64,000 nucleotides of DNA from Bradyrhizobium sp. cir1 (GCF_014198245.1 NZ_JACIHE010000007.1:268961-332960), one strand, 5' to 3'. Counted from the stretch's first letter, positions 41,567 through 51,598 are shown. Numbers and translations: made by a program. The notes: generated by a model not told the origin, from the letters alone.

Positions 41567-43486
41567 TCAGCCCATCGCCTCCAGCTCGTCGATCATGCCG
41601 GCGATGACCGAGAGGCCGCCATCCCAGAATTTGGGATCCTTGGCATCTAACCCGAACGGCCGCAGCAGTTCGGAATAGTGCTTGGTGCCGCCGGCGGCGA
41701 GCATGTCGAGATAGCGCTCGGCAAAGCCTTCGGCCGCGTTCTCGTAGACGGCGTAGAGCGAGTTCACGAGGCAATCGCCGAAGGCATAGGCGTAGACGTA
41801 GAACGGCGAATGGATGAAGTGCGGGATGTACATCCAGTAGTTCTCGTAGCCCGACTTGATCTCGATCGCCGGCCCCAGGCTCTCGCCCTGCACCGACAGC
41901 CAGATCTCGCCGAGCCGCGTCGCGGTGAGCTCGCCGTTCTTGCGCTCGGTGTGGACCGCGCGCTCAAAGGAATAGAACGCGATCTGCCGCACCACGGTGT
42001 TGATCATGTCCTCGACCTTGCCGGCGAGCAGCGCCTGGCGCTGTCTTGCGTTTTTGGTCTGGGCAAGCAGCCGCTTGAAGGTGAGCATCTCGCCGAACAC
42101 GCTCGCGGTCTCCGCCAGCGTCAGCGGCGTCGGCGCCATCAGCGCGCCGTTCTTCGCCGCCAGCACCTGATGCACGCCATGGCCGAGCTCATGGGCGAGC
42201 GTCATCACGTCGCGCGGCTTGCCCTGGTAGTTCATCAGCACGTAGGGGTGCGCCGACGGCGTGGTCGGATGCGAGAACGCGCCCGGCACCTTGCCCGGAC
42301 GCACCGGCGCATCGATCCAGCGATCGGTGAAGAAGCGCTCGGCGATGTCGGCCATCTCAGGCGAGAAGCCCCGATAGGCCGTCAGCACCATGTTGCGCGC
42401 ATCGGGCCAGCCGATGACGTCGGTCGCCGCGAACGGCAGCGGCGCGTTGCGATCCCAATAGGCCAGGCGCTTCTTGCCGAACCACTTTGCCTTCAGCGCG
42501 TAATAGCGATGCGACAGCTTTGGATAGGCGGCGCGGACCGAGGCGACCAGCGCATCCACCACCTCGCGCTCGACGCGGTTGTTCAGATGGCGGGAATCCG
42601 CGACGTCCTTGAAACCGCGCCAGCGATCGGAGATGTCCTTGTCCTTGGCGAGCGTGTTGGTGATCAGCGCGAAGGTGCGCTCATTGGCCTTGAAGGTCTT
42701 CGCCAGCGCCTCCGCCGCGCTCTTGCGCTTTGAGCCGTCGCGGTCCTGCAGCAGGTTGAGCGTCGGCTCGATCGCGAGCTCCTTGGCCCCGACCTTGAAG
42801 CGCAGGCTGGAGATGGTCTGGTCGAACAGGCGGTTGAAGGCGGAATAGCCGGTCTGCGCCTTCTCCAGGAAGAGCTGCTCGAGCTTGTCGTCGAGCTGGT
42901 ACGGCTTCTCCTTGCGCAGATCCTCGATCCACGGACGGTAATACGCCAGCTCCGGGGCCTGCATCGCGCGGGTCAAAATATCGTCATCGATACGGTTGAG
43001 CTCGAGCGCGAAGAACAGAAGGTGCGTGGACGCCGCCGTCAGGCGTTCGGACACATCGCCGTAAAACTTTGAAATCTTGGGATCAACGCTGTCGCCGGCA
43101 TGGACAAGACCGGCATAGGAGCCGAGACGGCCGGCGAGATCGTCGATCGCCTCATAGCGTCGCACGGCCTCAGCGAGCCATTTTCCGCCATCTTCGTTTG
43201 CTGTCCCTGTCGCGAGCTTGCCCTTGTAGTCGGTCTCGAACGCGACGCAATCGGCATCCATCTTCTCGAGATCGCGCGCCACTTCCGGCGCATCGATCCC
43301 GGAATAGAGATCGGCGAGGTTCCACTCCGGAAGCTTGCCGGTCTTGCTGGCGGGCTTTGCGAGTGAGGTTTTGGAGGGCTTTGCCTTGGCGGATTTCTTG
43401 GCGACGGATGTCTTGGTAGCTGACTTGCGGAGAGCGGGCTTTTTGAGAGCGGGCTTGTTCAAGGCAGACTTGGAGCGCGAATTCAT
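41567..43486 (-). CDS. pepF: Oligoendopeptidase F (M3 family)
   Basis: A 639-residue zinc peptidase with the HELGH motif (H432, E433, H436) and a PepF-type C-terminus (SGYENYWMYIPHFIHSPFYVYAYAFGD, E as third ligand downstream). It cleaves short peptides. The first 50 residues are an unusual Lys/Ala/Pro/Ser tract (KPALKKPALRKS) not seen in the core family, so it may be a tail of low structure; an internal start is possible but none fits well. Monocistronic. Confidence 0.92.
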   Translation of the reverse strand: MNSRSKSALNKPALKKPALRKSATKTSVAKKSAKAKPSKTSLAKPASKTGKLPEWNLADLYSGIDAPEVARDLEKMDADCVAFETDYKGKLATGTANEDGGKWLAEAVRRYEAIDDLAGRLGSYAGLVHAGDSVDPKISKFYGDVSERLTAASTHLLFFALELNRIDDDILTRAMQAPELAYYRPWIEDLRKEKPYQLDDKLEQLFLEKAQTGYSAFNRLFDQTISSLRFKVGAKELAIEPTLNLLQDRDGSKRKSAAEALAKTFKANERTFALITNTLAKDKDISDRWRGFKDVADSRHLNNRVEREVVDALVASVRAAYPKLSHRYYALKAKWFGKKRLAYWDRNAPLPFAATDVIGWPDARNMVLTAYRGFSPEMADIAERFFTDRWIDAPVRPGKVPGAFSHPTTPSAHPYVLMNYQGKPRDVMTLAHELGHGVHQVLAAKNGALMAPTPLTLAETASVFGEMLTFKRLLAQTKNARQRQALLAGKVEDMINTVVRQIAFYSFERAVHTERKNGELTATRLGEIWLSVQGESLGPAIEIKSGYENYWMYIPHFIHSPFYVYAYAFGDCLVNSLYAVYENAAEGFAERYLDMLAAGGTKHYSELLRPFGLDAKDPKFWDGGLSVIAGMIDELEAMG

Positions 43487-43613
43487 TGTGTGGGAAACCT
43501 GTGTTCAACAAGCGCGGCGGCGGGCGGGGGCATCAAGGTTTAAGAGTGCGTTAATCGGCTTCGGCCAGAGTGCCCCGATTCGAGACAGATAGTTGTAGCG
43601 TGCGGGGAACACC

Positions 43614-45110
43614 ATGGCTGCCAGTATTTTGATCGCCGACGACGACGCTGTAGCCCGCCGGCTGGTCGAGAACATGGTGCAGAAATGCGGCTATGAAACG
43701 ATCGTCGTGGAGTCCGGCGACGCCGCGATCGCCACCCTCACCGCGCCCGACGCGCCTGCCATCGACGGCGTCATCCTCGATCTCGTGATGCCCGGCCTCG
43801 ACGGCATGGGCGTGCTGGCGAAAATCCGCGAAGCGGGCCTCTCCGTGCCAGTCATCGTGCAGACCGCCCATGGCGGCATTGACAATGTGATCTCGGCGAT
43901 GCGCGCAGGCGCCGCCGATTTCGTGGTCAAGCCGGTCGGCATGGAGCGGCTCCAGGTCAGCTTGCGCAACGCGCTCAACACCTCCGCGCTCAAAGGCGAA
44001 TTGCAGCGCATCCGTCACAGCCGCGAGGGCCGGCTGACCTTCTCCGACATCATCACCCGTGCCGAGGCGATGGCACCCGTCATGCGCGCGGCGCAGAAGG
44101 CGGCGAATTCCTCGATCCCCGTGTTGATCGAAGGCGAGTCCGGCGTCGGCAAGGAGATGTTCGCGCGCGCCATCCATGGCAGCGGCGAGCGCAAGGCAAA
44201 GCCCTTCGTCGCGGTCAATTGCGGCGCGATCCCCGACAACCTCGTCGAGTCCATCCTGTTCGGTCACGAGAAGGGTGCCTTCACCGGCGCCACCGAACGC
44301 CACACCGGCAAGTTCGTCGAGGCCCACGGCGGCACGCTGTTCCTCGACGAGGTCAGTGAGCTGCCGCTGACCGCGCAGGTCAAGCTGCTGCGCGCGCTGC
44401 AGGAAGGCGCGGTCGAGGCGGTCGGCGGCCGCAAGCCCGTCAAGGTCGACGTCCGCATCGTCTCCGCCACCAACCGCAAGCTGCTGGAGCGGGTGAAGCA
44501 GGGCCACTTCCGGGAAGACCTGTTCTACCGCCTCCATGTGCTGCCGCTGACGATCCCCTCGCTCCGCGCCCGGCGCGAGGACATTCCGCATCTGCTCCGG
44601 CATTTCCTCGCGCGCTTTGCCGCCGAGGAGAACCGCCCCATCACCGGCATCAGCGGCGAGGCCATGGCGCACCTCGCCCAGCTCGACTGGCCCGGCAACA
44701 TTCGACAGCTCGAGAACGCGGTCTACCGCGCCGTGGTGATGAGCGACGGCGACCAGCTCGGCCTCGCCGACTTCCCCCTGCTCACCGCCCAGCCGCATGC
44801 CGCAACGGACATCCCGACCGCACCGCTGATGCTGGAGCCGATCGCGGCGCCTTCGCTGGTATCGGGTAGCGAAATACCGATTGCGCCGCTGCCCCTGGCG
44901 GGAAGCTTGTCGATGCTGACGGCGACCGGCGACGTCCGCCCGCTGGAGGACATGGAGAACGAGATCATCCGCTTTGCGATCTCGCATTATCGCGGACAGA
45001 TGTCGGAAGTCGCCCGCCGCCTCAAAATCGGCCGGTCCACCCTCTACCGGAAACTCGACGAAGCCGGGGTTCCCGGCCATGGCGGGAAAAGCGGCGAGGA
45101 GACGCACTGA
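43614..45110 (+). CDS. Sigma-54-dependent response regulator (NtrC type), orphan
   Basis: A 498-residue three-domain activator: receiver with phospho-acceptor D56, AAA+ domain with Walker A GESGVGKE (174-181) and GAFTGA (221-226) which contacts sigma-54, and a Fis-type HTH at the C-terminus (about 460-485, MSEVARRLKIGRSTLYRKL). It should activate sigma-54 promoters on phosphorylation. No histidine kinase is next to it, so the partner is elsewhere. Confidence 0.93.
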   Translation: MAASILIADDDAVARRLVENMVQKCGYETIVVESGDAAIATLTAPDAPAIDGVILDLVMPGLDGMGVLAKIREAGLSVPVIVQTAHGGIDNVISAMRAGAADFVVKPVGMERLQVSLRNALNTSALKGELQRIRHSREGRLTFSDIITRAEAMAPVMRAAQKAANSSIPVLIEGESGVGKEMFARAIHGSGERKAKPFVAVNCGAIPDNLVESILFGHEKGAFTGATERHTGKFVEAHGGTLFLDEVSELPLTAQVKLLRALQEGAVEAVGGRKPVKVDVRIVSATNRKLLERVKQGHFREDLFYRLHVLPLTIPSLRARREDIPHLLRHFLARFAAEENRPITGISGEAMAHLAQLDWPGNIRQLENAVYRAVVMSDGDQLGLADFPLLTAQPHAATDIPTAPLMLEPIAAPSLVSGSEIPIAPLPLAGSLSMLTATGDVRPLEDMENEIIRFAISHYRGQMSEVARRLKIGRSTLYRKLDEAGVPGHGGKSGEETH

Positions 45111-45456
45111 GCCTGATGCGAACGGAGGTTCGCGCGAGACTGGGACGCGGCCGTAAGCCGTTCGCATGACGGCAAAATTGACTGCGACTTGAACCGTGAC
45201 TTGGAAGTGACAGACAGAGGGAAAAGCGCGTGCCGCAAGCGCACAATCCGTTGCCAAGAGGCTCCCTTGAAGTCAGTTTGTCGTGAGTTGTCCCCGGTAG
45301 CGCTGGCTGCAAAATCGGGGCCTGTATATCGTCTGGCGTAGGAATCGTTGCGTGCAGGCGTGCGACTTTCGAGAGGCCGGCGCGATTAGCCGAAGCTCAA
45401 TTAGGCGATAACAAAGCTGTCCCACGAGGGGCAGTTCACCCGAGGGGTGTGACACA
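45111..45456. other. 346-bp gap without a supported gene
   Basis: Frames are short and unlike neighbours. It must hold the promoter for the L,D-transpeptidase gene. I see no clear terminator, box or RNA. Confidence 0.5.
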
Positions 45457-47673
45457 ATGCGTGACTGTTTGAACCACCGTGCAGGCTTTGACCGTGTCTT
45501 GATGACGGTCGCGGCAACCTTCCTCACGGTGTCGGCCAGCTCAGCGCTGGCGCAGGATCAGGCGCGCAGCAGCGCTGCCGAGCTCGCGATCGACGCAGCG
45601 ATCCCGCGCCCCGAGCCTGCCAACGTCTCGCCCCCGACCGCAGCCGACATCAAGCTCGACACCACCGCCACGGTGCAGGATCCGGCGAAGGAAACTGCCA
45701 AGGAAACTGTGAAGGAAACTGTCAAGGAGCCGGCCAAGGCGGACGCCGCGCCCGCGCCGGACAAGGTCGAGACCAAGCCGTCCGACGTCGCCACCACGCC
45801 CGCCCCCGAGGCGCCGAAGAGCGAGACGGCCAAGACAGAACCTGCAAAGACCGAGCCCGCCAAGGCCGACACTGCGACGGCGCCGGCCGCGCCCGCAGCA
45901 CCTGCCACTGCGGCGGCTCCGGCCGCCGAGCCGGTCAAGGCCGCCAGCAACGTTCCCGCCGCCGACCAGCCGGTCGCCGACAAGCTCAAGGATATCATCG
46001 GCGCCAAGACCTCGCGCCATTTCGACCGCAAGAACGAGCGTGCGGCGATCGAGAAGTTCTACGGCGCACGCGATTTCGCGCCGGTCTGGACGCAAGGCGG
46101 CAGCCTGACCAGTGCTGCCAAGGGCGTAATCGCACGGCTCAAGGATGCCGCCTCCGACGGTCTCAATCCCGCCGACTATCCGGTGCCGGATTTCGCCGCC
46201 GCCACGACGCCCGATGCGCTCGCCGACGCCGAGCTGAAGCTGACCGCCAGCATGTTCGACTATGCGCGCCAGGCGCAGAGCGGCCGCATGCATTGGTCGC
46301 AGGTCAGCGCCGACATCCTCTATCCCGAGCATCCCACCGATCCGAGCGAGGTGCTGACCAAGGTCACGACCGCGACGGATGCTTCCGCGGCACTCGACAG
46401 CTACAACCCGCCGCAGAAGCTCTACAGGGAGCTGAAGGCCAAGCTCGCGGAACTGCGCGGCCAGGGCGGCGGCCCGGTGATCGAGATCGCCGACGGTCCG
46501 GCGCTGAAATACACCCCCGCCGGCAAGAAGCAGGCTGAGATCGTCGTCGACGATCCGCGCGTGCCGCAGCTGCGCGCCAAGCTCGGCATCACCGAGAACG
46601 CCAGCGACACCCGCTATGACGCGACGGTCGCCGAGGCCGTGCGCAAATTCCAGAACGGCGCCGAGATGAAGCCGACCGGCATCCTCGACGACAAGACGGT
46701 CAAGGCGCTCAACACCCCCAAGCGCGACAAGCAGATCGACACCGTGCTGGTGAACATGGAGCGCTGGCGCTGGCTGCCGCGCGACCTCGGCGTGCCCTCG
46801 CTGGGCGATGCCTATGTCATCCTGAACATTCCCGATTACACGCTGAAGGTGATGCAGCGCGGCCAGCCGGTCTGGACCACCCGCGTCGTCACCGGCAAGC
46901 CGGGCCAGCACGCCACCCCGCTGCTGACCGAGACGATGAAGTACATCACGGTCAACCCGACCTGGAACGTGCCGCCGTCGATCGTCTACAACGAATATCT
47001 GCCGGCGCTTCAGCAGGACCCGACCGTGCTCCAGCGCATGGGCCTGAAGCTCGAGCAGAACCGCGACGGCTCGGTGCACATCTCGCAGCCGCCGGGTGAA
47101 GCCAACGCGCTCGGCCGCATCCGCTTCAACTTCCCGAACAAGTTCCTGGTCTATCAGCACGACACGCCGGACAAGAACCTGTTCGCCAGGGAAGACCGCG
47201 CCTTCAGCCATGGCTGCATGCGCGTGCAGAACCCGGACCAGTACGCCTCCGTGCTGCTCAACATCACCATGCCGAACGAGAAGTACACGCCGGAGCGCGT
47301 GCGCAGCATGTACGGCAAGAGCGAGATCGACCTGAAATTCCCGACGCCGATCCCGGTCAACATCACCTACCAGACCGCGTTCGTGGACGATGCCGGCAAG
47401 CTGCAATTCCGCAAGGACGTCTATGGCCGCGACGCGACCATGCTCAACATCCTGAAGAACGGCCGCGGCAAGGACCTCGAGAACATCGTCGCGCACTCGC
47501 AGCCGAGCTATTCGCGCCCGGCGACGACGCTGCCCTCGGGCGTTGCGGTGGCCAACAATGGCGGCTTCGGCTCGTCGGGTCCGAACTTCTTCGAGCGGCT
47601 GTTCGGGGCCCCGACCCCGACCGTGCCGCCGGCTCCGGTCGGCCGCCGGCCGCAGCGGGTGTTCACCCGCTGA
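45457..47673 (+). CDS. L,D-transpeptidase (YcbB-like) with long Ala/Pro/Lys-rich linker
   Basis: A 738-residue cell-wall enzyme: signal (cleavage near ALA, about residue 30), a Pro/Ala/Lys/Glu-rich disordered linker (35-165, with KETAKETVKETVKEP repeats), a peptidoglycan-binding-like region (about 180-430) and a YkuD catalytic domain with HGCMR (H585, C587, R589). It should form 3-3 cross-links in peptidoglycan. Two hairpins follow. Confidence 0.9.
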   Translation: MRDCLNHRAGFDRVLMTVAATFLTVSASSALAQDQARSSAAELAIDAAIPRPEPANVSPPTAADIKLDTTATVQDPAKETAKETVKETVKEPAKADAAPAPDKVETKPSDVATTPAPEAPKSETAKTEPAKTEPAKADTATAPAAPAAPATAAAPAAEPVKAASNVPAADQPVADKLKDIIGAKTSRHFDRKNERAAIEKFYGARDFAPVWTQGGSLTSAAKGVIARLKDAASDGLNPADYPVPDFAAATTPDALADAELKLTASMFDYARQAQSGRMHWSQVSADILYPEHPTDPSEVLTKVTTATDASAALDSYNPPQKLYRELKAKLAELRGQGGGPVIEIADGPALKYTPAGKKQAEIVVDDPRVPQLRAKLGITENASDTRYDATVAEAVRKFQNGAEMKPTGILDDKTVKALNTPKRDKQIDTVLVNMERWRWLPRDLGVPSLGDAYVILNIPDYTLKVMQRGQPVWTTRVVTGKPGQHATPLLTETMKYITVNPTWNVPPSIVYNEYLPALQQDPTVLQRMGLKLEQNRDGSVHISQPPGEANALGRIRFNFPNKFLVYQHDTPDKNLFAREDRAFSHGCMRVQNPDQYASVLLNITMPNEKYTPERVRSMYGKSEIDLKFPTPIPVNITYQTAFVDDAGKLQFRKDVYGRDATMLNILKNGRGKDLENIVAHSQPSYSRPATTLPSGVAVANNGGFGSSGPNFFERLFGAPTPTVPPAPVGRRPQRVFTR

Positions 47674-47716
47674 GGCCCGCCCGGCGCCTCATCGCCTGAA
47701 ATTCTACAATGAAATC

Positions 47717-47745
47717 AGCGCTCCCATCCCCAGGATGGGGGCGCT
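47717..47745 (+). other. 13-bp hairpin after the L,D-transpeptidase gene
   Basis: AGCGCTCCCATCC pairs with GGATGGGGGCGCT (one G-T wobble). There is no T-tract. The second hairpin, with one, follows at 47767. Confidence 0.6.
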
Positions 47746-47766
47746 CAACGTTAACCATCCTCCAAC

Positions 47767-47792
47767 CTGCCCTCGGGCAGCGGGCGTTTTTT
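47767..47792 (+). terminator. Rho-independent terminator
   Basis: CTGCCC / GGGCAG stem, tight loop, followed by CGGGCGTTTTTT. It ends the L,D-transpeptidase unit 95 bases after the stop. Confidence 0.75.
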
Positions 47793-47946
47793 CGCCACAG
47801 TCAACCGTTTAGGTTTGTATTCTGACTTGGTTTGGGGGCGGGAAGGTCAACCTCAAATTAACCTTCTTGCTTTAAGAAAGCGTTCACCCTCTTTCGCGCG
47901 CTAACGGGGTTGGCGGGAGAGTCCATTTTGAACGCTCGTCGACTGG

Positions 47947-49557
47947 GTGGGCTCATACGTGCTGACTGGTCTCGCACGCCAATTTGCTGTGCTGTCGTTG
48001 TCCCATGCGGGAGTGAAGGTCGGATCCAGGATCGGCCTCGCTTCCGTATTGCTGCTGGCTGCCGCAGGTTCAGTCCACAACGCCGCCGCGCTGAACGAGA
48101 CCAAGACGCTCACCTTCCACCACACCCATTCCGGCGAAGACCTCACCGTCACCTTCAAGCGCGACGGGCGCTATGACGAAGGCGCGCTGAAGCAACTCAA
48201 TCATTTCCTGCGCGACTGGCGCACCCAGGACGAGACGGTCATGGACCGTCACCTCTTCGACATCCTCTGGGAAGTCTACCGCGACGTCGACGGCAAGCAG
48301 CCGATCCAGATCATCTCCTCCTACCGCTCCCCCGCCACCAACGCCATGCTCCGCCGCCGCTCCTCCGGCGTGGCGCGCTTCAGCCAGCACATGCTGGGAC
48401 ATGCGATGGACTTCTACATTCCGGGCGTGGCGCTGGAGCAGATCCGCTTCGCCGGCCTGCGCCTGCAGCGCGGCGGCGTCGGCTTCTATCCGACCTCGGG
48501 CTCGCCTTTCGTGCATCTGGACACCGGCAGCATCCGGCACTGGCCGCGGATGACGCATGACCAGCTCGCCCGCGTCTTCCCGGACGGAAAGACGGTGCAT
48601 CTGCCGACCGACGGCACGCCGCTGAAGGGTTATGAGCTCGCCAAGGCCGAGATCGAGCGTCGCGGCAGCGGCGATGACGGCGCCAGCAAGCCGAACTTCT
48701 TCGCCGCCCTGTTCAAGAGCAAGTCAGCTCCGGCCGCCGCCAGCAGCGACGAGGATGACGAGGGCGCGCCGGCCCCGGCCGCGAAGTCGTCCGCGCCGAC
48801 CGTGGTCGCCGCCGCAGCCAGGCCGGCCGATCCGGTGCCGACGCCGCGCGCCAAGCCGCAGGCCGCAGCCACCCTCCAGCTCGCCTCGGCCGATGCGCAG
48901 CTCGTCGCGCCGCCCAAGCCGAAGCCCGCACCCGTGGCTGACAAGCCTGCCGCCGGCAAGCCTGAGACCCCGGCCGACATCATCAATGCCCGCGGCTTCT
49001 GGGATACGCCCGCCACGCCGCAGCAGGCGACGCCGGCGCAGGTCGCGGCGCTGAAGGCCCGCCAGGCGCTTGCCTCCGCGACCGATCCGCAACCCACCGC
49101 GAGCGTGTCCAGCGCAACTCTTCAGGCGCTGGCCTACGCGCCTGCCGCCTCCCCGGTCGATCGCGCCAATGTCGTCGCCGCCTCCGCGCCGATCCCGCGC
49201 TCTCCCCGTCCCGGCGCGCGAAGCGCTGCGCCCGCCACCGAGATCAACAGTGTGGTCGGCAAGAGCGTCGACGGCATGGTCGCGACCGCGACCCGCCTGT
49301 CCGCGGCCAAGAACGAGAGCATCTGGCTCAAGATCGTGATGCTGTCGCCGAGCGCCAGCCGCGCGATGTCGGTCACGCTGATGGGCGAGCTCGATACGGC
49401 GGCGCTGCGCGGCTATTTCGTCAAGCCGCAGACGGTGATCGCGATGGGCTTCACCGACGATCCGATGCCGGGCCTGTCCTGCGACAGTTTCTCGGGCAGC
49501 GCGACCGCGAAGCTCGAGACGACGTCCTTCGTCATGCGTACTGCGGCGCTGCGCTGA
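47947..49557 (+). CDS. DUF882 / YcbK-like peptidoglycan peptidase
   Basis: A 536-residue protein; the first 50 residues hold a signal (SRIGLASVLLLAAAGSVHNAAA), then the DUF882 domain (about 55-215; QIISSYRSP, RFSQHMLGHAMDFYIPG, FVHLDTGSIRHW), a zinc M15-type fold. A long Ala/Pro-rich tail follows, ending in a short SPOR-free region (about 430-536) with paired cysteine-less strands. The start is poorly fixed: GTG 47947 is the first in-frame option, and GTG 47959 is also possible. It follows the L,D-transpeptidase, so the two may serve the same envelope process. Confidence 0.82.
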   Translation: MGSYVLTGLARQFAVLSLSHAGVKVGSRIGLASVLLLAAAGSVHNAAALNETKTLTFHHTHSGEDLTVTFKRDGRYDEGALKQLNHFLRDWRTQDETVMDRHLFDILWEVYRDVDGKQPIQIISSYRSPATNAMLRRRSSGVARFSQHMLGHAMDFYIPGVALEQIRFAGLRLQRGGVGFYPTSGSPFVHLDTGSIRHWPRMTHDQLARVFPDGKTVHLPTDGTPLKGYELAKAEIERRGSGDDGASKPNFFAALFKSKSAPAAASSDEDDEGAPAPAAKSSAPTVVAAAARPADPVPTPRAKPQAAATLQLASADAQLVAPPKPKPAPVADKPAAGKPETPADIINARGFWDTPATPQQATPAQVAALKARQALASATDPQPTASVSSATLQALAYAPAASPVDRANVVAASAPIPRSPRPGARSAAPATEINSVVGKSVDGMVATATRLSAAKNESIWLKIVMLSPSASRAMSVTLMGELDTAALRGYFVKPQTVIAMGFTDDPMPGLSCDSFSGSATAKLETTSFVMRTAALR

Positions 49558-49588
49558 TAGCCCATACTATTTCCACGAACGCGGTCTC

Positions 49589-49668
49589 GTAGCCCGGATG
49601 AGCATAGCGACATCCGGGAATCTGCCGCGCGTTGCGTTCCCGGATATCGCTACGCTCATCCGGGCTAC
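49589..49668. repeat. Palindromic repeat, GTAGCCCGGATGAGC family
   Basis: GTAGCCCGGATGAGC (49589-49603) and GCTCATCCGGGCTAC (49654-49668) are perfect complements; inner arms (ATCCGGGAA / TTCCCGGAT) also pair. It lies between two convergent genes. Confidence 0.85.
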
Positions 49669-49714
49669 AAGTCTGCGGCTTTTATCTCGCAATCGGTCTC
49701 CGCCGTGCGCCGGA

Positions 49715-51481
49715 TCAAGCCGGCAGGCCTGCCCGGAGAAGGCCTGCCTCATAGCGCTGACGATCGACCTGCCGCTTGTAGTGCTGGGTCGCAAGATGAT
49801 TGGCCACCGAGAATGCCGGCTCACGCTTGAGCACTTCGGCCGCGTGCGCGCCGGCAGCCACTGCATTGCCCATCTGCGCGAAGATCCCGGCAAGGAACGC
49901 ATGATGGGTATGATCGGGGCGTGAGATCCTCGAGAAGGCTTCGGCGGCTTCGGCGTATTTCTCGGCACAGTAATAGGCACGCCCGAGATGGCTCCAGAAT
50001 CGTTCCGGATGATACGGGTTGAGCCGCATCGCCTTCTTGATCCAGTCGATGCCTTCCTCCGGCCTCCCCAGCCAGGTCAGCAGTTCGCCCTGCTGCACCA
50101 CCACGAGGTCATAGTTCGGGTTGAGCGCGAGCGCACGCTCCTGATGGTAAGTGGCCTTATCATGGTCGTCGCGGTTCAGATTGAGTGCGGCGAGAATGCG
50201 GTGGACATCGCTGTCATTGTCGTCGAGGACCAGCGCGGTCTCCAGCTCCGAGGCCACCTGCTGGAAGGTGGCGTCGCGATCCGCGCACCAGCTATAGACC
50301 CAGGTCTGGCCCAGAACGCACGCCTTCCACGCGTGTGCGTGCGCATAGTTCGCGTCGAGTTCGAGCGCCCGGTCGAGCAGAAGTTGCGCCCGCGCATTGT
50401 CTTCGCGATTGGAGCGATGGTGCAAGACCTTTGCGGCCAGCACGCATTCATAGGCCGCCATGTTGTCCGTCGGCTTGCGGTTCGCCCGATCGTGCGTCGC
50501 CGCCTCGACACGGCCGGGCAGCGTGGCGACGATCGCCCGGGTCATCTCGTCCTGGATCGCGAAGATGTCCTTAAGCTCGCCGTCATAGCGCTCGGCCCAA
50601 ATATGCCGGTCGGTCTCCGCATCGATCAGCTGCACGGTGACGCGGACGCGATCTCCGGCCTTTCGCACGCTTCCCTCGATGACGTAGTCGACACCGAATT
50701 CGCGGCCGACATCCTGCACCTTGACCGACTTTCCCTTGTACACGAAGGTCGAGTTGCGCGAGATCACCAGCAGGTCGTGGAAGCGTGAAAGCTCCGTGAT
50801 GATGTCCTCGGTCAAACCGTCCGCAAAGAACTCCTGCTCCGGATCGCCGCTCATATTGGCGAAGGGCAGCACGGCGATGGACGGCTTCTTCGACTTGCCA
50901 GTCGCCTTTGCGGCGCCCGTCGTGCCGGCTGGCGCGCTTGCCAGCCCATCCTCCAATCGAATCCGGTAGACGCGGATGGAACGCGCGATGTTCTTGACGT
51001 TCTGCTCGCCGATGTCTTCGAATGCGACACCATCGAGACGCTGGCCCAGCTGGTCGCGCACCGCGCTGGAGATGCAGATGCCTCCAGGCTCGGCCAGCGC
51101 CTCCAACCGTGCCGCGACGTTGACACCGTCGCCGAAAATGTCGTTCTGGTCGACGATCACGTCGCCCAGATTGATACCGATGCGGAATTGTATCCATCGC
51201 GGCGGCGGGACATCGGCGTTGCGGCGCCCCATCCGGCTCTGAATTTCAGCAGCGCATGACACTGCGTCGACGACGCTGTGGAATTCGACGAGCAGGCCGT
51301 CGCCCGTGGTCTTGATGATGCGGCCGTGGTTTTTGGCAATCGCCGGATCGATGAGTTCGATCCGGTGGGTCTTGAGACGCGCGAGCGTGCCACCCTCGTC
51401 GACCTCCATGAGCCGACTAAAGCCGACCATGTCAGCCGCGAGGACCGCGGCGAGCCTGCGCTCTGGTCCAGGCACATCCAT
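49715..51481 (-). CDS. Class III adenylate cyclase with TolB-like and TPR domains
   Basis: A 588-residue protein: N-terminal cyclase domain (about 8-180) with metal-binding aspartates D17 and D61 (TTGDGLLVEF) and INLGDVIVDQNDIFGDGVNVAARLE; a TolB-like segment (about 205-330; VLPFANMSGDPEQEFFADGL); and a C-terminal TPR region (about 370-560). This architecture is common in Bradyrhizobium and makes cAMP from ATP in response to unknown signals. Confidence 0.92.
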   Translation of the reverse strand: MDVPGPERRLAAVLAADMVGFSRLMEVDEGGTLARLKTHRIELIDPAIAKNHGRIIKTTGDGLLVEFHSVVDAVSCAAEIQSRMGRRNADVPPPRWIQFRIGINLGDVIVDQNDIFGDGVNVAARLEALAEPGGICISSAVRDQLGQRLDGVAFEDIGEQNVKNIARSIRVYRIRLEDGLASAPAGTTGAAKATGKSKKPSIAVLPFANMSGDPEQEFFADGLTEDIITELSRFHDLLVISRNSTFVYKGKSVKVQDVGREFGVDYVIEGSVRKAGDRVRVTVQLIDAETDRHIWAERYDGELKDIFAIQDEMTRAIVATLPGRVEAATHDRANRKPTDNMAAYECVLAAKVLHHRSNREDNARAQLLLDRALELDANYAHAHAWKACVLGQTWVYSWCADRDATFQQVASELETALVLDDNDSDVHRILAALNLNRDDHDKATYHQERALALNPNYDLVVVQQGELLTWLGRPEEGIDWIKKAMRLNPYHPERFWSHLGRAYYCAEKYAEAAEAFSRISRPDHTHHAFLAGIFAQMGNAVAAGAHAAEVLKREPAFSVANHLATQHYKRQVDRQRYEAGLLRAGLPA

Positions 51482-51598
51482 AGCTCGGTCCCTTTACCGA
51501 GCATTCTAGCAGACCAGCGGATTTTACCCAAGCGCAGGCCGTCCGCAAATTGCGGCCCGGCGAGGTAGTCTTACGGATGAGGCGCGGTCCTGTCGCCT

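Noticed and set aside
43551..45257. 568-codon open frame on the minus strand
   Set aside because: Antisense to the sigma-54 regulator, no recognisable domain.
45541..47496. 651-codon open frame on the minus strand
   Set aside because: Shadow of the L,D-transpeptidase gene; Gly/Leu/Arg repeats reflect the Ala/Pro linker read backwards.
47910..48176. Frame that uses the good GGGAGAG site before 47928
   Set aside because: It runs into the DUF882 gene in a different frame and shows no signal peptide or domain; I kept the DUF882 frame, noting its poor start.
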